The translations under genes and the position numbers were made by a program. 38,543 nt of DNA from an uncultured Clostridia bacterium (GTDB taxonomy: Bacteria; Bacillota; Clostridia; Oscillospirales; Acutalibacteraceae): the NCBI GenBank assembly GCA_947623765.1, contig CANQIG010000001.1, positions 1 through 38,543 of the forward strand. Direction: 5' to 3'. The notes below the pieces were generated by a model. It had not been told where the DNA came from and did not search any database. It saw nothing but the letters and a program-made list of their open reading frames with translations. Positions 6,519 to 14,537 of this stretch are shown here, piece after piece (the stretch's first letter is position 1; every line of letters starts with the position of its first letter).

Positions 6519-9323
6519 ATGGACTACAAGAGTACGCTGAATCTCCCGAAAACGGACTTCGCCATGCAGGCGGGGCTTCCGAAACGGGAGCCCGAGATGC
6601 TCAAACAATGGTACGAGGACAAGCTCTACGAGACGATCCTCGAAAAGAATGAGGGACGGCCGCTCTACGTGCTGCATGACGGACCTCCGTATGCGAACGG
6701 GGACATCCATCTCGGGACGGCGATGAACAAGACCCTGAAGGATATTATCGTCCGATATAAGAATATGTCCGGCTTTAAGTCGCCGTATGTCCCTGGATGG
6801 GATACGCACGGTCTCCCGACCGAGCTCAAGGCGCGCAAAGCCGCCGGCGTTTCGTCCTCCGGGGACACGATCTCCGACGTGGAACTGCGGAAGCTCTGCC
6901 GTGCGTTTGCGCTGGAATACCTCGATAAGCAGCGCGAGTCCTTCAAACGGCTCGGCGGCATCGCGGAGTGGGACAACCCCTATATCACGCTCCTGAAGGA
7001 GTTTGAGGCGAAGCAGATCGAGATCTTTGCGGAGATGGCGACAAAGGGATTCATCTATAAAGGCCTGAAGCCGGTCTACTGGTGCCCGTCGTGCGAGACG
7101 GCGCTGGCGGAAGCCGAGATCGAGTACGCCGAGGATCCCTGCGACTCCATCTATGTCAAGTTCCGCGTCACCGACGACAAGGGTCTGCTCACGGCGCAAG
7201 GAGCGGACCTCTCCAAGACCTACTTCGTGATCTGGACGACGACGACATGGACGCTCCCCGCGAACGTCGCGATCTGTGTCGGCCCGAGCTTTGAATACGC
7301 GCTGGTAAAGTGTGGCGACGAATATTACGTCATGGCTTCCGCCCTCGCGCCTGCCGCGATGGAAGCCGCCGGAAAGACGGAGTATGAGATCGTCGCCACG
7401 ATGCAGGGCAGCGACCTCGAATATATGAAGACCGCGCATCCGTTCCTCGACCGGACCTCGCTCGTGATCGTCGGCGACCATGTCACGCTCGAGAGCGGCA
7501 CGGGCTGCGTCCATACCGCGCCGGGACACGGCGTCGAAGACTACGACGTCTGCCACGCGCATTACCCGGAGATCCCCGTGGTCGTCCCGGTGGACAGCCA
7601 GGGCCGCATGACCGAGGAAGCGGGTCCGCTCTTTGCGGGCCTTTCCACGGAAGAGGCAAACGTGGCGATCGCAAAGCATCTCGAGGAAACCGGCGCGCTC
7701 TTTGCGCTGCAAAAGATCATCCACCAGTACCCGCACTGCTGGCGCTGCAAGCATCCGGTGCTGTTCCGCGCCACGGAGCAGTGGTTCGGTTCGATCGATA
7801 CGATCAAAGACGAAGCGCTTGCCGCAATCCGCGACGTCAAATGGATCCCGGGATGGGGCGAAGATCGCATCTCCTCCATGGTGAAGGACCGCAGCGACTG
7901 GTGCATTTCGCGCCAGCGCCGATGGGGCGTGCCGATCCCGATCTTCTACTGCAAGGAATGCGGTGAGCCGCTGATCTCGAAGGAAGCGATGTACGCCGTC
8001 GCTGACCTGTTCCGCAGGGAAGGCTCTGACGTGTGGTACGAGAAGGACGCTTCCGAGATCCTGCCCGAGAAATTCCACTGCGAAAAGTGCGGCTGCCATG
8101 AGTTCACAAAGGAACGCGACATCATGGATGTCTGGTTCGATTCCGGCGTGACCCATGCGGCGGTATGCGACGAGCGCGAAGATCTCCACTGGCCTGCCGA
8201 TCTCTACCTCGAGGGGCACGATCAGTACCGCGGATGGTTCCAGTCCTCGCTGCTCACGGCGGTGGCATGGCGCGGCACCGCGCCGTATAAGGCAGTCGTC
8301 ACGCACGGCTGGACCGTTGACGGACAGGGTCTCAAGATGTCCAAATCCCTCGGGAACGGCATCGACCCGCAGGAGATCATCGATAAATACGGCGCGGATA
8401 TCCTGCGCCTCTGGGTGGCATCGTCGGATTACCACGCCGACGTGCGCATTTCCCCGGAGATCCTAAAGCAGCTCTCTGACGCCTACCGCAAGATCCGCAA
8501 TACCGCCCGGTATATGCTGGGCAACCTGAACGGCTTTGATCCGGACAAAGACGCACTCCCGGTCTCGGATATGCTCTCCATCGACCGCTGGGCGCTCAGC
8601 CGCTTGGACGCGCTGATCGCGAAGGCCATCGAGGGCTATGAGACCTTTGAATTTCATCAGGCGTTCCACGCCATCCACAACTTCTGCGTTGTGGATATGT
8701 CGAACTTCTATCTCGATGTCATCAAGGACCGGCTCTATGTGGAGAAAGCGGACAGCCGCGAGCGCCGCGCCGCGCAGACCGCGATGTTTATCATCCTCGA
8801 CGCCATGACCCGTTTGCTCGCGCCGATCCTCGCGTTTACTTCCGATGAGATCTGGCAGAGTATGCCCCATACGGCGGGGGACGACGCAAGGCACGTCATG
8901 TACAACGATATGCCGAAGACCGTCGCGGAGCGCACCGGCGAGGCTTTTTCCGAGTCGTTCGTTGCAACATGGGACCGCATCCACGAGATCCGCGACGTGG
9001 TGAAAAAGGCGCTGGAGAACGCCCGCGCGGAGAAGCAGATCGGCGCTTCTCTCGAGGCGAGCGTGACGCTCTTCTGCGACGGGGAACTGCACGAGTTCCT
9101 GCACAGCGTAGAGGCGGAGCTCCCCACGGTGTTCATCGTCTCCGGCGTGAAGATCGCCGAAGGCACGGGCGGCACGCTGACCGACGAGGCACTCGGACTT
9201 TCCGTTCTGGTGGAAAAGGCGGAGGGCGAAAAGTGCGCGAGATGCTGGAGCTATTCCAACACCGTTGGCGAAGACCCGAACCACCCCGACCTCTGTGCGC
9301 GCTGCGCGCACGCGCTTTCCTGA
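6519..9323 (+). CDS. ileS: Isoleucine-tRNA ligase IleS
   Basis: IleS charges tRNA-Ile and edits misactivated valine. The 934-residue protein begins MDYKSTLNLPKTDF. It shows the class I signature DGPPYANGDIHLGT (the HIGH motif is HLGT here, at residues 64-67). WDTHGLPTE follows, then the CP1 editing domain in the middle, with TWTLPAN at its start. KMSKSLGN is at about 606-613, followed by an anticodon-binding domain. A C-terminal zinc-binding module (CARCW and CARC) lies near residues 905-930, so it is the bacterial-type enzyme. The ATG at 6519 follows divIVA by 31 nt with only a weak purine-rich site; an upstream in-frame ATG at 6432 would start inside divIVA. No T-box is present, so it is presumably expressed from the sepF promoter. 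A strong hairpin follows. Confidence 0.98.
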   Translation: MDYKSTLNLPKTDFAMQAGLPKREPEMLKQWYEDKLYETILEKNEGRPLYVLHDGPPYANGDIHLGTAMNKTLKDIIVRYKNMSGFKSPYVPGWDTHGLPTELKARKAAGVSSSGDTISDVELRKLCRAFALEYLDKQRESFKRLGGIAEWDNPYITLLKEFEAKQIEIFAEMATKGFIYKGLKPVYWCPSCETALAEAEIEYAEDPCDSIYVKFRVTDDKGLLTAQGADLSKTYFVIWTTTTWTLPANVAICVGPSFEYALVKCGDEYYVMASALAPAAMEAAGKTEYEIVATMQGSDLEYMKTAHPFLDRTSLVIVGDHVTLESGTGCVHTAPGHGVEDYDVCHAHYPEIPVVVPVDSQGRMTEEAGPLFAGLSTEEANVAIAKHLEETGALFALQKIIHQYPHCWRCKHPVLFRATEQWFGSIDTIKDEALAAIRDVKWIPGWGEDRISSMVKDRSDWCISRQRRWGVPIPIFYCKECGEPLISKEAMYAVADLFRREGSDVWYEKDASEILPEKFHCEKCGCHEFTKERDIMDVWFDSGVTHAAVCDEREDLHWPADLYLEGHDQYRGWFQSSLLTAVAWRGTAPYKAVVTHGWTVDGQGLKMSKSLGNGIDPQEIIDKYGADILRLWVASSDYHADVRISPEILKQLSDAYRKIRNTARYMLGNLNGFDPDKDALPVSDMLSIDRWALSRLDALIAKAIEGYETFEFHQAFHAIHNFCVVDMSNFYLDVIKDRLYVEKADSRERRAAQTAMFIILDAMTRLLAPILAFTSDEIWQSMPHTAGDDARHVMYNDMPKTVAERTGEAFSESFVATWDRIHEIRDVVKKALENARAEKQIGASLEASVTLFCDGELHEFLHSVEAELPTVFIVSGVKIAEGTGGTLTDEALGLSVLVEKAEGEKCARCWSYSNTVGEDPNHPDLCARCAHALS

Positions 9324-9340
9324 CCGAATAGAAATCCAGA

Positions 9341-9385
9341 AGGTGCAAGCCGGTACCGGCGGCTTGCACCTTTCCGTGCTTTTTG
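9341..9385 (+). terminator. Intrinsic terminator or attenuator between ileS and lspA
   Basis: There is a perfect 12-bp stem, 9341-9352 paired with 9360-9371, beginning AGGTGCAAGCCG, with a 7-nt loop. An imperfect T-rich tail (TTCCGTGCTTTTT) follows. It sits 18 bp after the ileS stop and only 15 bp before the lspA ribosome binding site. I see no promoter between it and lspA, so partial read-through is likely. Confidence 0.7.
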
Positions 9386-9398
9386 TAAGGAGTTCGCC

Positions 9399-9932
9399 TT
9401 GCCTTTTCTTCTGCTCTTTTTTTCCGCCGTCCTTGCGGCGGTGGATCAGTTCCTGAAAATGCTCGTGGTGACAAACATCAAGCCCGTCGGCTCGATGGAG
9501 ATCATCCCGGGCCTGCTGAACCTTGTCTATCTGGAAAACACGGGGATCTCCTTCGGGCTGTTCCAGGGCGCGCCGTGGGTGTTTCAGATCCTCTCCACCG
9601 TGCTTGCGGTCGCCGTCATCGTGTTTGTCCTGCTCTATAAACACCCCAACCGCGTTTTCCTGCGCATCCTGCGAATCGCCGGGGTCCTTGTGATCGCCGG
9701 TGCGGTTGGAAACGTGATCGACCGCTTTGCATTTGGCCATGTGGTGGACTATATCTCCCTTTCTTTTTTCCCGTTCGTCTTCAACTTCGCGGACATCTGC
9801 GTGGTAGTCGGCGGCATCGTCGGCGCAGCCGCGATGCTGTATCTCTATCGCGTCGAGAAGCGGGAAGAGGAGGCTCGCCAAAACGAAAACGCCTCCGAAA
9901 AGGCAGAGGATCACGACCATGGAGCGGATTGA
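9399..9932 (+). CDS. lspA: Lipoprotein signal peptidase II LspA
   Basis: LspA cleaves signal peptides from diacylglyceryl-modified prolipoproteins in the membrane. The 177-residue product has four hydrophobic segments. Family motifs are DQFLK (16-20), KPVGSM, ENTGISFG, GNVIDR (Asp108), VVDYISL (Asp117) and FNFADICVVVG (Asp132); these aspartates include the catalytic pair. A charged C-terminal tail (about 150-177) makes it slightly longer than usual. The start is TTG at 9399, supported by TAAGGAG 6 nt upstream and because the protein then begins directly with the first membrane segment. It overlaps rluD by 14 bases, a conserved lspA-rluD coupling. GerC (29313) is one lipoprotein substrate encoded in this window. 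Confidence 0.95.
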   Translation: MPFLLLFFSAVLAAVDQFLKMLVVTNIKPVGSMEIIPGLLNLVYLENTGISFGLFQGAPWVFQILSTVLAVAVIVFVLLYKHPNRVFLRILRIAGVLVIAGAVGNVIDRFAFGHVVDYISLSFFPFVFNFADICVVVGGIVGAAAMLYLYRVEKREEEARQNENASEKAEDHDHGAD

Positions 9933-10839
9933 GATCATTGTGCAGGAGGACAATGTGCGCGCGGATCAGGCTGTCGCTTCGGCGCTCCCTTCGCTCTCCC
10001 GGGCAGCCGTGCAGAAACTGATGGAGGACGGGTGCGTGTTGGCCGGCGGCCGGGCCGTTCGGAAAAGCGAAAAGCTGTCCTTCGGCACAAAGGTCACGGT
10101 CGACCTCCCTGAGGCCGAGCCCATGGAGGCGAAGGCCGAGGCGATCCCACTGGATATTCTCTATGAGGACGGCGATCTGCTGGTCGTGAATAAGCCGAAA
10201 GGCATGGTCGTCCACCCTGCGGCGGGACATTCCTCCGGCACGCTTGTCAACGCGCTCCTGTACCATTGCGGAGATTCTCTCTCCGGCATCAACGGTGTCC
10301 TTCGTCCGGGGATCGTGCACAGGATCGACCGCGACACGAGCGGTCTTCTGGTCGTCGCGAAAAACGACGTTTCTCACCGCGCGCTCGCAGAACAGATCGC
10401 TGCGCACAGCTTTACGCGGGAATATAGCGCCGTGGTATACGGCAATCTGCGGGAGAGCGGCACGGTCGACGCCGCGATTGCGCGCCATCCGACGGAACGC
10501 AAGCGTATGGCGGTTTCCAGCTCTCCGCAGGCTCGGCGCGCAGTGACGCATTACACCCCGGTGGCTCAATTTGTGGGGTTCTGCCAGCTGAAACTCCGAT
10601 TGGAGACCGGGCGCACGCATCAGATCCGCGTGCATATGGCGTATCTCGGACACCCCGTGGCGGGTGATCCCGTCTACGGGCCAAAAAAATGCATCGTTTC
10701 GCTCGGTGGGCAGTGCCTGCACGCAGGCAAGATCGGTTTCGTGCATCCGAGGACGGGGGAGTATCTGGAGTTTTCCGCGCCGCTTCCGGATTCATTTTCC
10801 GCGTTTCTTCGCACGCTTCGCCCGGAGGAAACCACATGA
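9919..10839 (+). CDS. rluD: RluD/RluA-family 23S rRNA pseudouridine synthase
   Basis: This enzyme isomerises uridines in RNA, probably in 23S rRNA. The 306-residue product has an N-terminal S4 domain (about residues 12-65, with RADQAV and RAAVQKLMEDGCV). The catalytic RluA-type domain contains LVVNKPKGMVVHPA and the signature HRIDRDTSGLLVVAK (His134, catalytic Asp137). RTHQIRVHM and HPVAGDPVYG follow. The exact target site cannot be read from sequence, so the RluD name is by family resemblance and by the lspA-rluD gene order. The ATG lies inside the 3' end of lspA, and its TGA overlaps the comEA ATG. Confidence 0.93.
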   Translation: MERIEIIVQEDNVRADQAVASALPSLSRAAVQKLMEDGCVLAGGRAVRKSEKLSFGTKVTVDLPEAEPMEAKAEAIPLDILYEDGDLLVVNKPKGMVVHPAAGHSSGTLVNALLYHCGDSLSGINGVLRPGIVHRIDRDTSGLLVVAKNDVSHRALAEQIAAHSFTREYSAVVYGNLRESGTVDAAIARHPTERKRMAVSSSPQARRAVTHYTPVAQFVGFCQLKLRLETGRTHQIRVHMAYLGHPVAGDPVYGPKKCIVSLGGQCLHAGKIGFVHPRTGEYLEFSAPLPDSFSAFLRTLRPEETT

Positions 10840-11186
10840 AGTCCCGGTCATTTGCGATCCTTCTGCTGTTCGTGGCAGCGTTAGCCGCCGTGATGTTTGC
10901 CGTCGCGCTCTCGGAACAGGAGATCGCGACATATACGGTCTCCGGGAATGCAGCGGGAGGCGATGAAAAACGCGGCACATCGGCTGCAGAAAAGAGGATT
11001 GATCTCAACACGGCGACCGAGGAAGATCTCACCGCCCTTCCGGGGATCGGCCCGGTTACTGCCGCAAGGATCGTGGCATACCGGGAAGAACACGGGAACT
11101 TTTACGACCCCGGCGAGCTGACCGAGGTGGAAGGCATCGGGGAGAAGACGCTGGAAACGCTGCTGCCGTATCTATTTTGCGAATAA
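10836..11186 (+). CDS. comEA: ComEA-like helix-hairpin-helix DNA-binding protein
   Basis: The 116-residue product has one N-terminal membrane anchor (about residues 5-24) and a short linker. A C-terminal pair of helix-hairpin-helix motifs (about 53-115) contains IDLNTATEEDLTALPGIGPVTAARIV and EVEGIGEKTLETL-type sequence, typical of ComEA, the surface receptor for transforming DNA. It lacks the SLBB domain found between anchor and HhH in Bacillus ComEA, so it is a short form. The ATG at 10836 has GGAGG 7 nt upstream and overlaps the rluD stop; a longer frame opening at 10689 lies inside rluD and is rejected. comEC, its usual neighbour, lies across tyrS on the other strand. Confidence 0.88.
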   Translation: MKSRSFAILLLFVAALAAVMFAVALSEQEIATYTVSGNAAGGDEKRGTSAAEKRIDLNTATEEDLTALPGIGPVTAARIVAYREEHGNFYDPGELTEVEGIGEKTLETLLPYLFCE

Positions 11187-11188
11187 AC

Positions 11189-11237
11189 AAACAGGGACCG
11201 ATCTGACGGACACACCGTCAGACCGATCCCTGTTTTT
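11189..11237. terminator. Bidirectional terminator between comEA and tyrS
   Basis: A 21-bp stem pairs 11189-11209 with 11215-11235, with an ACACA loop. A T-run follows on the + strand; a weaker T-rich run follows on the - strand. Read as + strand RNA it has two A-C mismatches. Read as - strand RNA the same two positions are G-U pairs, so it is a continuous stem for tyrS transcripts. Confidence 0.88.
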
Positions 11238-11250
11238 ATCGTTCCATAAT

Positions 11251-12477
11251 TTATTGCAGGATCACTTTATGGAAGACCTTTTTGCCCTTCTTCACGATGA
11301 CCTGCCCTTTGGAAAAGTCCTCCGTCCCGACGGTCTTCATCGGGTCGGTCACCTTCACGTCGTCCAGGGAGATGCCGCCCTGCTGGATCAGACGGCGGCC
11401 CTCGCCTTTGGAGGGAACGAGCCCGCAGGCCAAGAGAAGATCGAGGATCGCGATCTTGCCGTCTGTGAGCGCCTCTGAGGCCAGTTCTGTCGTGGGCATA
11501 TTGTTTGTGTCCGCACCGCCCCCAAAGAGCGCACGGGCGCCCTCACGGGCTTTCTCGGCCTCTTCTTCGCCGTGGACCATCTTGGTCAACTCAAACGCGA
11601 GGATCTCCTTGGCACGGTTGAGGTCGCTGCTTTCCCACGACTCCATCTTTTCGATCTCCTCGAGCGGGAGGAAGGTCAGCATCTTGAGGCATTTGACGAC
11701 GTCCGCGTCGCCGACGTTCCGCCAGTACTGGAAGAAGTCGAAGGGGGAGGTCTTCTCCGGATCGAGCCAGACGGCATTTCCGGCGGTCTTGCCCATTTTG
11801 TGGCCCTGCGAATCGGTCAGCAGCGTGATCGTCATGGCGTTCGCGTCCTTGCCGAGCTTGCGGCGGATCAGCTCCGTGCCGCCGAGCATATTGCTCCACT
11901 GGTCGTCGCCGCCAAACTGCATATTGCATCCCATCGTTTTGTAGAGATGGTAAAAGTCGTACGACTGCATGATCATATAGTTGAATTCGAGGAAGGAGAG
12001 ACCCTTCTCCATGCGCTGCCGGTAGCACTCCGCGCGGAGCATATTGTTGACCGAGAAGCACGCGCCGACCTCGCGCAGGAGCTCCACATAATTGAGATCC
12101 AGCAGCCAGTCCGCGTTGTTCACCATCGTAGCCTTGCCTTCGCCGAATTCAATGAACCGCTCCATCTGCCGCTTGAAGCACGCTGCGTTGTGGTCGATGT
12201 CCTCGCGCGTGAGCATCTTGCGCATATCGGTGCGCCCGGAGGGGTCGCCGATCATCGTCGTCCCGCCGCCGATCAGCGCGATCGGGCGGTTCCCGGCCAT
12301 CTGCAGGCGCTTCATCAGCGTCAGCGCCATAAAATGTCCGGCGGTCAGGCTGTCCGCGGTGCAGTCAAAGCCGATGTAAAAAACAGCCTTTCCGTTGTTG
12401 ACCGTCTCGCGGATCTCCTCCTCGTTCGTGACCTGCGCGATCAGGCCGCGCGCTTTCAGTTCTTCATAGATCTGCAT
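11251..12477 (-). CDS. tyrS: Tyrosine-tRNA ligase TyrS
   Basis: TyrS charges tRNA-Tyr. The 408-residue protein starts MQIYEELKARGLIAQ. It shows GFDCTADSLTAGHF (class I HIGH equivalent, residues 45-48 TAGH), GGGTTMIGDPSGRTDMR, the tyrosine-pocket region NYMIMQSYDFYHL and GGDDQWSNM. The KMSKS equivalent is KMGKT. A C-terminal S4 domain (about 340-400, LLLACGLVPSKGEGRRLIQQGG) completes it. The ATG at 12477 has AGGAAAGGAAG upstream; a longer frame opening at 12597 would run into the leader terminator and is rejected. It has its own promoter and a tyrosine T-box leader, so expression should rise when uncharged tRNA-Tyr accumulates. Confidence 0.97.
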   Translation of the reverse strand: MQIYEELKARGLIAQVTNEEEIRETVNNGKAVFYIGFDCTADSLTAGHFMALTLMKRLQMAGNRPIALIGGGTTMIGDPSGRTDMRKMLTREDIDHNAACFKRQMERFIEFGEGKATMVNNADWLLDLNYVELLREVGACFSVNNMLRAECYRQRMEKGLSFLEFNYMIMQSYDFYHLYKTMGCNMQFGGDDQWSNMLGGTELIRRKLGKDANAMTITLLTDSQGHKMGKTAGNAVWLDPEKTSPFDFFQYWRNVGDADVVKCLKMLTFLPLEEIEKMESWESSDLNRAKEILAFELTKMVHGEEEAEKAREGARALFGGGADTNNMPTTELASEALTDGKIAILDLLLACGLVPSKGEGRRLIQQGGISLDDVKVTDPMKTVGTEDFSKGQVIVKKGKKVFHKVILQ

Positions 12478-12580
12478 GGTGTATTCTTCCTTTCCTGCGT
12501 TTTTGCCGCGTTCTGTTCTGCCGCGGGGCGTTCTCTTTCGCTGCCGGTATGCAAAGAGCGTCCCGGTTCCTGCGTGAAAC

Positions 12581-12609
12581 AAAAAAGCCCTCTGCAAAAT
12601 GCAGAGGGC
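12581..12609 (-). terminator. T-box leader terminator
   Basis: A 9-bp GC-rich stem (GCCCTCTGC with GCAGAGGGC, 12587-12595 and 12601-12609) has a 5-nt loop and is followed on the - strand by six T. It lies just downstream of the T-box core, as expected for the conditional terminator. Confidence 0.95.
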
Positions 12610-12836
12610 GAAAGATTCCGCGGTACCACCTCAGTTTATCCCGAACTCACACCCGGGACCTCACGGGGTTCGTGTGCAAACCCCTGCGCCGTAACGCGCG
12701 CTCGCGGCTCTCCCTACTGAAAGTTCAGGAGAGCGGCTCGGGAATGTATTTCCACGCCGCTTCGCACCCGCTTCCACCGTCCGCGGGCTCTCTGTGCCGA
12801 AGAAAAACGTGTACTTCTTTCCGTCTTCGCCGTTGT
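12581..12836 (-). promoter_or_regulatory. T-box riboswitch (tyrosine) controlling tyrS
   Basis: The gene-free stretch 12478-12866 holds this leader, its terminator and its promoter. Read on the - strand, AAGTACACG near the 5' end fits the stem I AGUA motif. On the 3' side of stem I, GGAAATACATTCC presents the tyrosine codon UAC (12747-12749) as specifier. A stem III-like hairpin (GGGGTT/AACCCC) lies at 12665-12684. The T-box core GGTGGTACCGCGG is at 12618-12630, complementary to the acceptor end of uncharged tRNA. It is followed by a terminator. Uncharged tRNA-Tyr would stabilise the antiterminator and allow tyrS transcription. Confidence 0.95.
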
Positions 12837-12841
12837 TAAAG

Positions 12842-12870
12842 ATTATATCCCGAAAAGCCGGAAATGTCAA
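12842..12870 (-). promoter_or_regulatory. SigmaA promoter of the tyrS T-box transcript
   Basis: On the - strand a perfect TTGACA (12865-12870) and a perfect TATAAT (12842-12847) are separated by 17 bp. The -35 hexamer overlaps the stop codon of rnmV (12867-12869). Confidence 0.93.
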
Positions 12871-13457
12871 GCATTTTCCCGGATTTTTTCGATCGCCGAA
12901 AGAACGGCTTCTCTTTTCTCCGCCGTGTCCGCCCATTCGGAAAAGCGCTTGAGCGTCAGGTTCTCCGGAAGACCGAGCAGGGAAAGCAGCTGTTTTCGCA
13001 GCGCCGCGCTGCCGGGATGTCCGGTGAGACCGAAGGAATAGAAGTCGGCTGTGGTAAATTGCGCCGCGCGGTCTTTCCGTTCCGTACAGCACCCAGCGTC
13101 CAGAAGTGCTTTCTCCAGCACCTCGGACGGCATTCCTTCCACGCCGAGCTTTCCCTCTTTGGACGGCGCGCTTTTTCGCCGCTCCTTTCCAGGAACGTCC
13201 GGGATGTACGCGTGGCGGACGCGCTCTTTCGGGAGAAACGACTCCAGATACGCCCGGATCTGGCGGCCCGCGTTGTCGCTGTCCGTCAGGATCACCACGC
13301 CGCGCTCCTCGGCGAGCCGTTTGAGATACGCGCGCTTCTCCGCGTCATGATAGATCGAGAATCCGTTCGTCTCGACGATCATGGCATCACAGACAGCGGC
13401 AAGCCTGCCGCGGTCGTAGCGGCCCTCGGTCACGATGACTTCCTGAATATGCAGCAT
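12867..13457 (-). CDS. rnmV: Ribonuclease M5-like TOPRIM protein (with DUF4093-type C-terminus)
   Basis: RNase M5 matures 5S rRNA in Gram-positive bacteria. The 196-residue product has an N-terminal TOPRIM domain with VIVTEGRYDRGRL (Glu11) and VVILTDSDNAGRQIR (Asp59 and Asp61), then HAYIP and GKLGVEGM, all matching the RNase M5 family. The C-terminal part (about 120-196) with FYSFGLTGHPGSAALRKQL and LTLKRFSEWA corresponds to the extra domain seen in Clostridia. RNase M5 often sits next to ksgA, but here it follows holA by 9 nt. The ATG has TGAGGAGA upstream, overlapping the holA stop. Its own stop lies inside the tyrS promoter. Confidence 0.85.
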   Translation of the reverse strand: MLHIQEVIVTEGRYDRGRLAAVCDAMIVETNGFSIYHDAEKRAYLKRLAEERGVVILTDSDNAGRQIRAYLESFLPKERVRHAYIPDVPGKERRKSAPSKEGKLGVEGMPSEVLEKALLDAGCCTERKDRAAQFTTADFYSFGLTGHPGSAALRKQLLSLLGLPENLTLKRFSEWADTAEKREAVLSAIEKIRENA

Positions 13458-13466
13458 AACGTCTCC

Positions 13467-14519
13467 TCAGGCGACACTGCCCCGGTGGGACAGAAGGAGC
13501 AGCTTTGCAAACAGTGTTTCCAGCGTGATCCGGTCCACGCTCTGTGCGGAGAGCTTCATGGTGAGATCTGCGTCGAGCAGCAAGTCAAGACACTCCCGAA
13601 GCGTCTCGAGAGAAAGGTCGCGCATATCATTCGCCGCGCTGCGCAGGCGGAAATCCCGGCCTTTATAGTCTCCGTATTCCATCGGCGCGGTGGTATTCCG
13701 TCCGCTTTCGACCGCCGCGCGCACGCGGTACATATCGATATAGGCGTTCGAGAGAACGGACAGAATAGAGATCGGCTTCTCTCCCTGCTGCAAAAGAAGA
13801 TCGAGCAGGCCGTACGCTTTCTCGTAATTTCCCCGCACCAGAGCGTTCGAGAGCAGGAAAACCGTCGTCTCCAGGTTCTTCGTGACAATTTTGTCCACCT
13901 GCTCGTCCGTGATCTCTCCGCCTCCCACGAACGCGCAGAGCTTTTGCAGCTCGTTTTGCAGCGTGTTGAGGTCGTTCCCGGTATCCCGCACGATTTTTCC
14001 AGCGAGGCGGCGGCTGAGGGTGCATCCCATCTTTTCCGCCTGTCGGCAGAGATACTTTTCGAGGTCGCTGTCGCTGCGGCGGGAATAACAGACGGAAAAC
14101 CCGTTCTTTTCGACGGATCTCAGAACGCCGCGCCATTTTGCGTTCTTTTTGGGGTCGAAGTCCAACGTCGGGTAGTAGAACACGAGCACCGTGGTCTCCG
14201 GTACGCTCTCCAAAAGCTCATCCATCTTCTTCAGCGCACCGCTGTCCAATGCTTCGACATCGAGGTCCCGGACCGTGACGCATTTTTGTTCCGCAAAGAA
14301 GGGCAGCGCGAGCGCCGCATCCGCGATCTGGTCCACCGTCGCGGTGTGGGGAAGTTCATTCTGATTGAATTCCGGAAAGGCCGTGATGTTCATTTTTTTG
14401 AGGAGCCGCTGAACCTCCCGTTTGATGAGGACTTTTTCCTCTCCGTAAAGGAAATACGTGCCCGCAAAGTCTTCCTTGGAAAACCTTTCCCGAAGCTGGG
14501 CTTCTGTGATTTCCGGCAT
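13467..14519 (-). CDS. holA: DNA polymerase III delta subunit HolA
   Basis: The delta subunit opens the beta clamp within the clamp loader. The 350-residue protein has the family's usual length. It begins MPEITEAQLRERF and contains GTYFLYGEEKVLIKREV, the N-terminal clamp-binding domain. A DLDVEALD stretch, VLVFYYPTLDFD, and a helical C-terminal region with GNDLNTLQNELQKL and LSNALVRGNYEKAYGLLDLLLQQGEKP, typical of delta, follow. The start is supported by AAAGGAG upstream. It lies 18 bp after comEC; a comEC-holA order is widespread in Bacillota. It ends 9 nt before rnmV. Confidence 0.92.
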   Translation of the reverse strand: MPEITEAQLRERFSKEDFAGTYFLYGEEKVLIKREVQRLLKKMNITAFPEFNQNELPHTATVDQIADAALALPFFAEQKCVTVRDLDVEALDSGALKKMDELLESVPETTVLVFYYPTLDFDPKKNAKWRGVLRSVEKNGFSVCYSRRSDSDLEKYLCRQAEKMGCTLSRRLAGKIVRDTGNDLNTLQNELQKLCAFVGGGEITDEQVDKIVTKNLETTVFLLSNALVRGNYEKAYGLLDLLLQQGEKPISILSVLSNAYIDMYRVRAAVESGRNTTAPMEYGDYKGRDFRLRSAANDMRDLSLETLRECLDLLLDADLTMKLSAQSVDRITLETLFAKLLLLSHRGSVA

Positions 14520-14537
14520 GGCAAACTCCTTTCTCTT

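Noticed and set aside
11572..12720. A 382-codon + strand frame opposite tyrS and its leader
   Set aside because: It lies over TyrS and the T-box, both of which are clear; the translation matches nothing.
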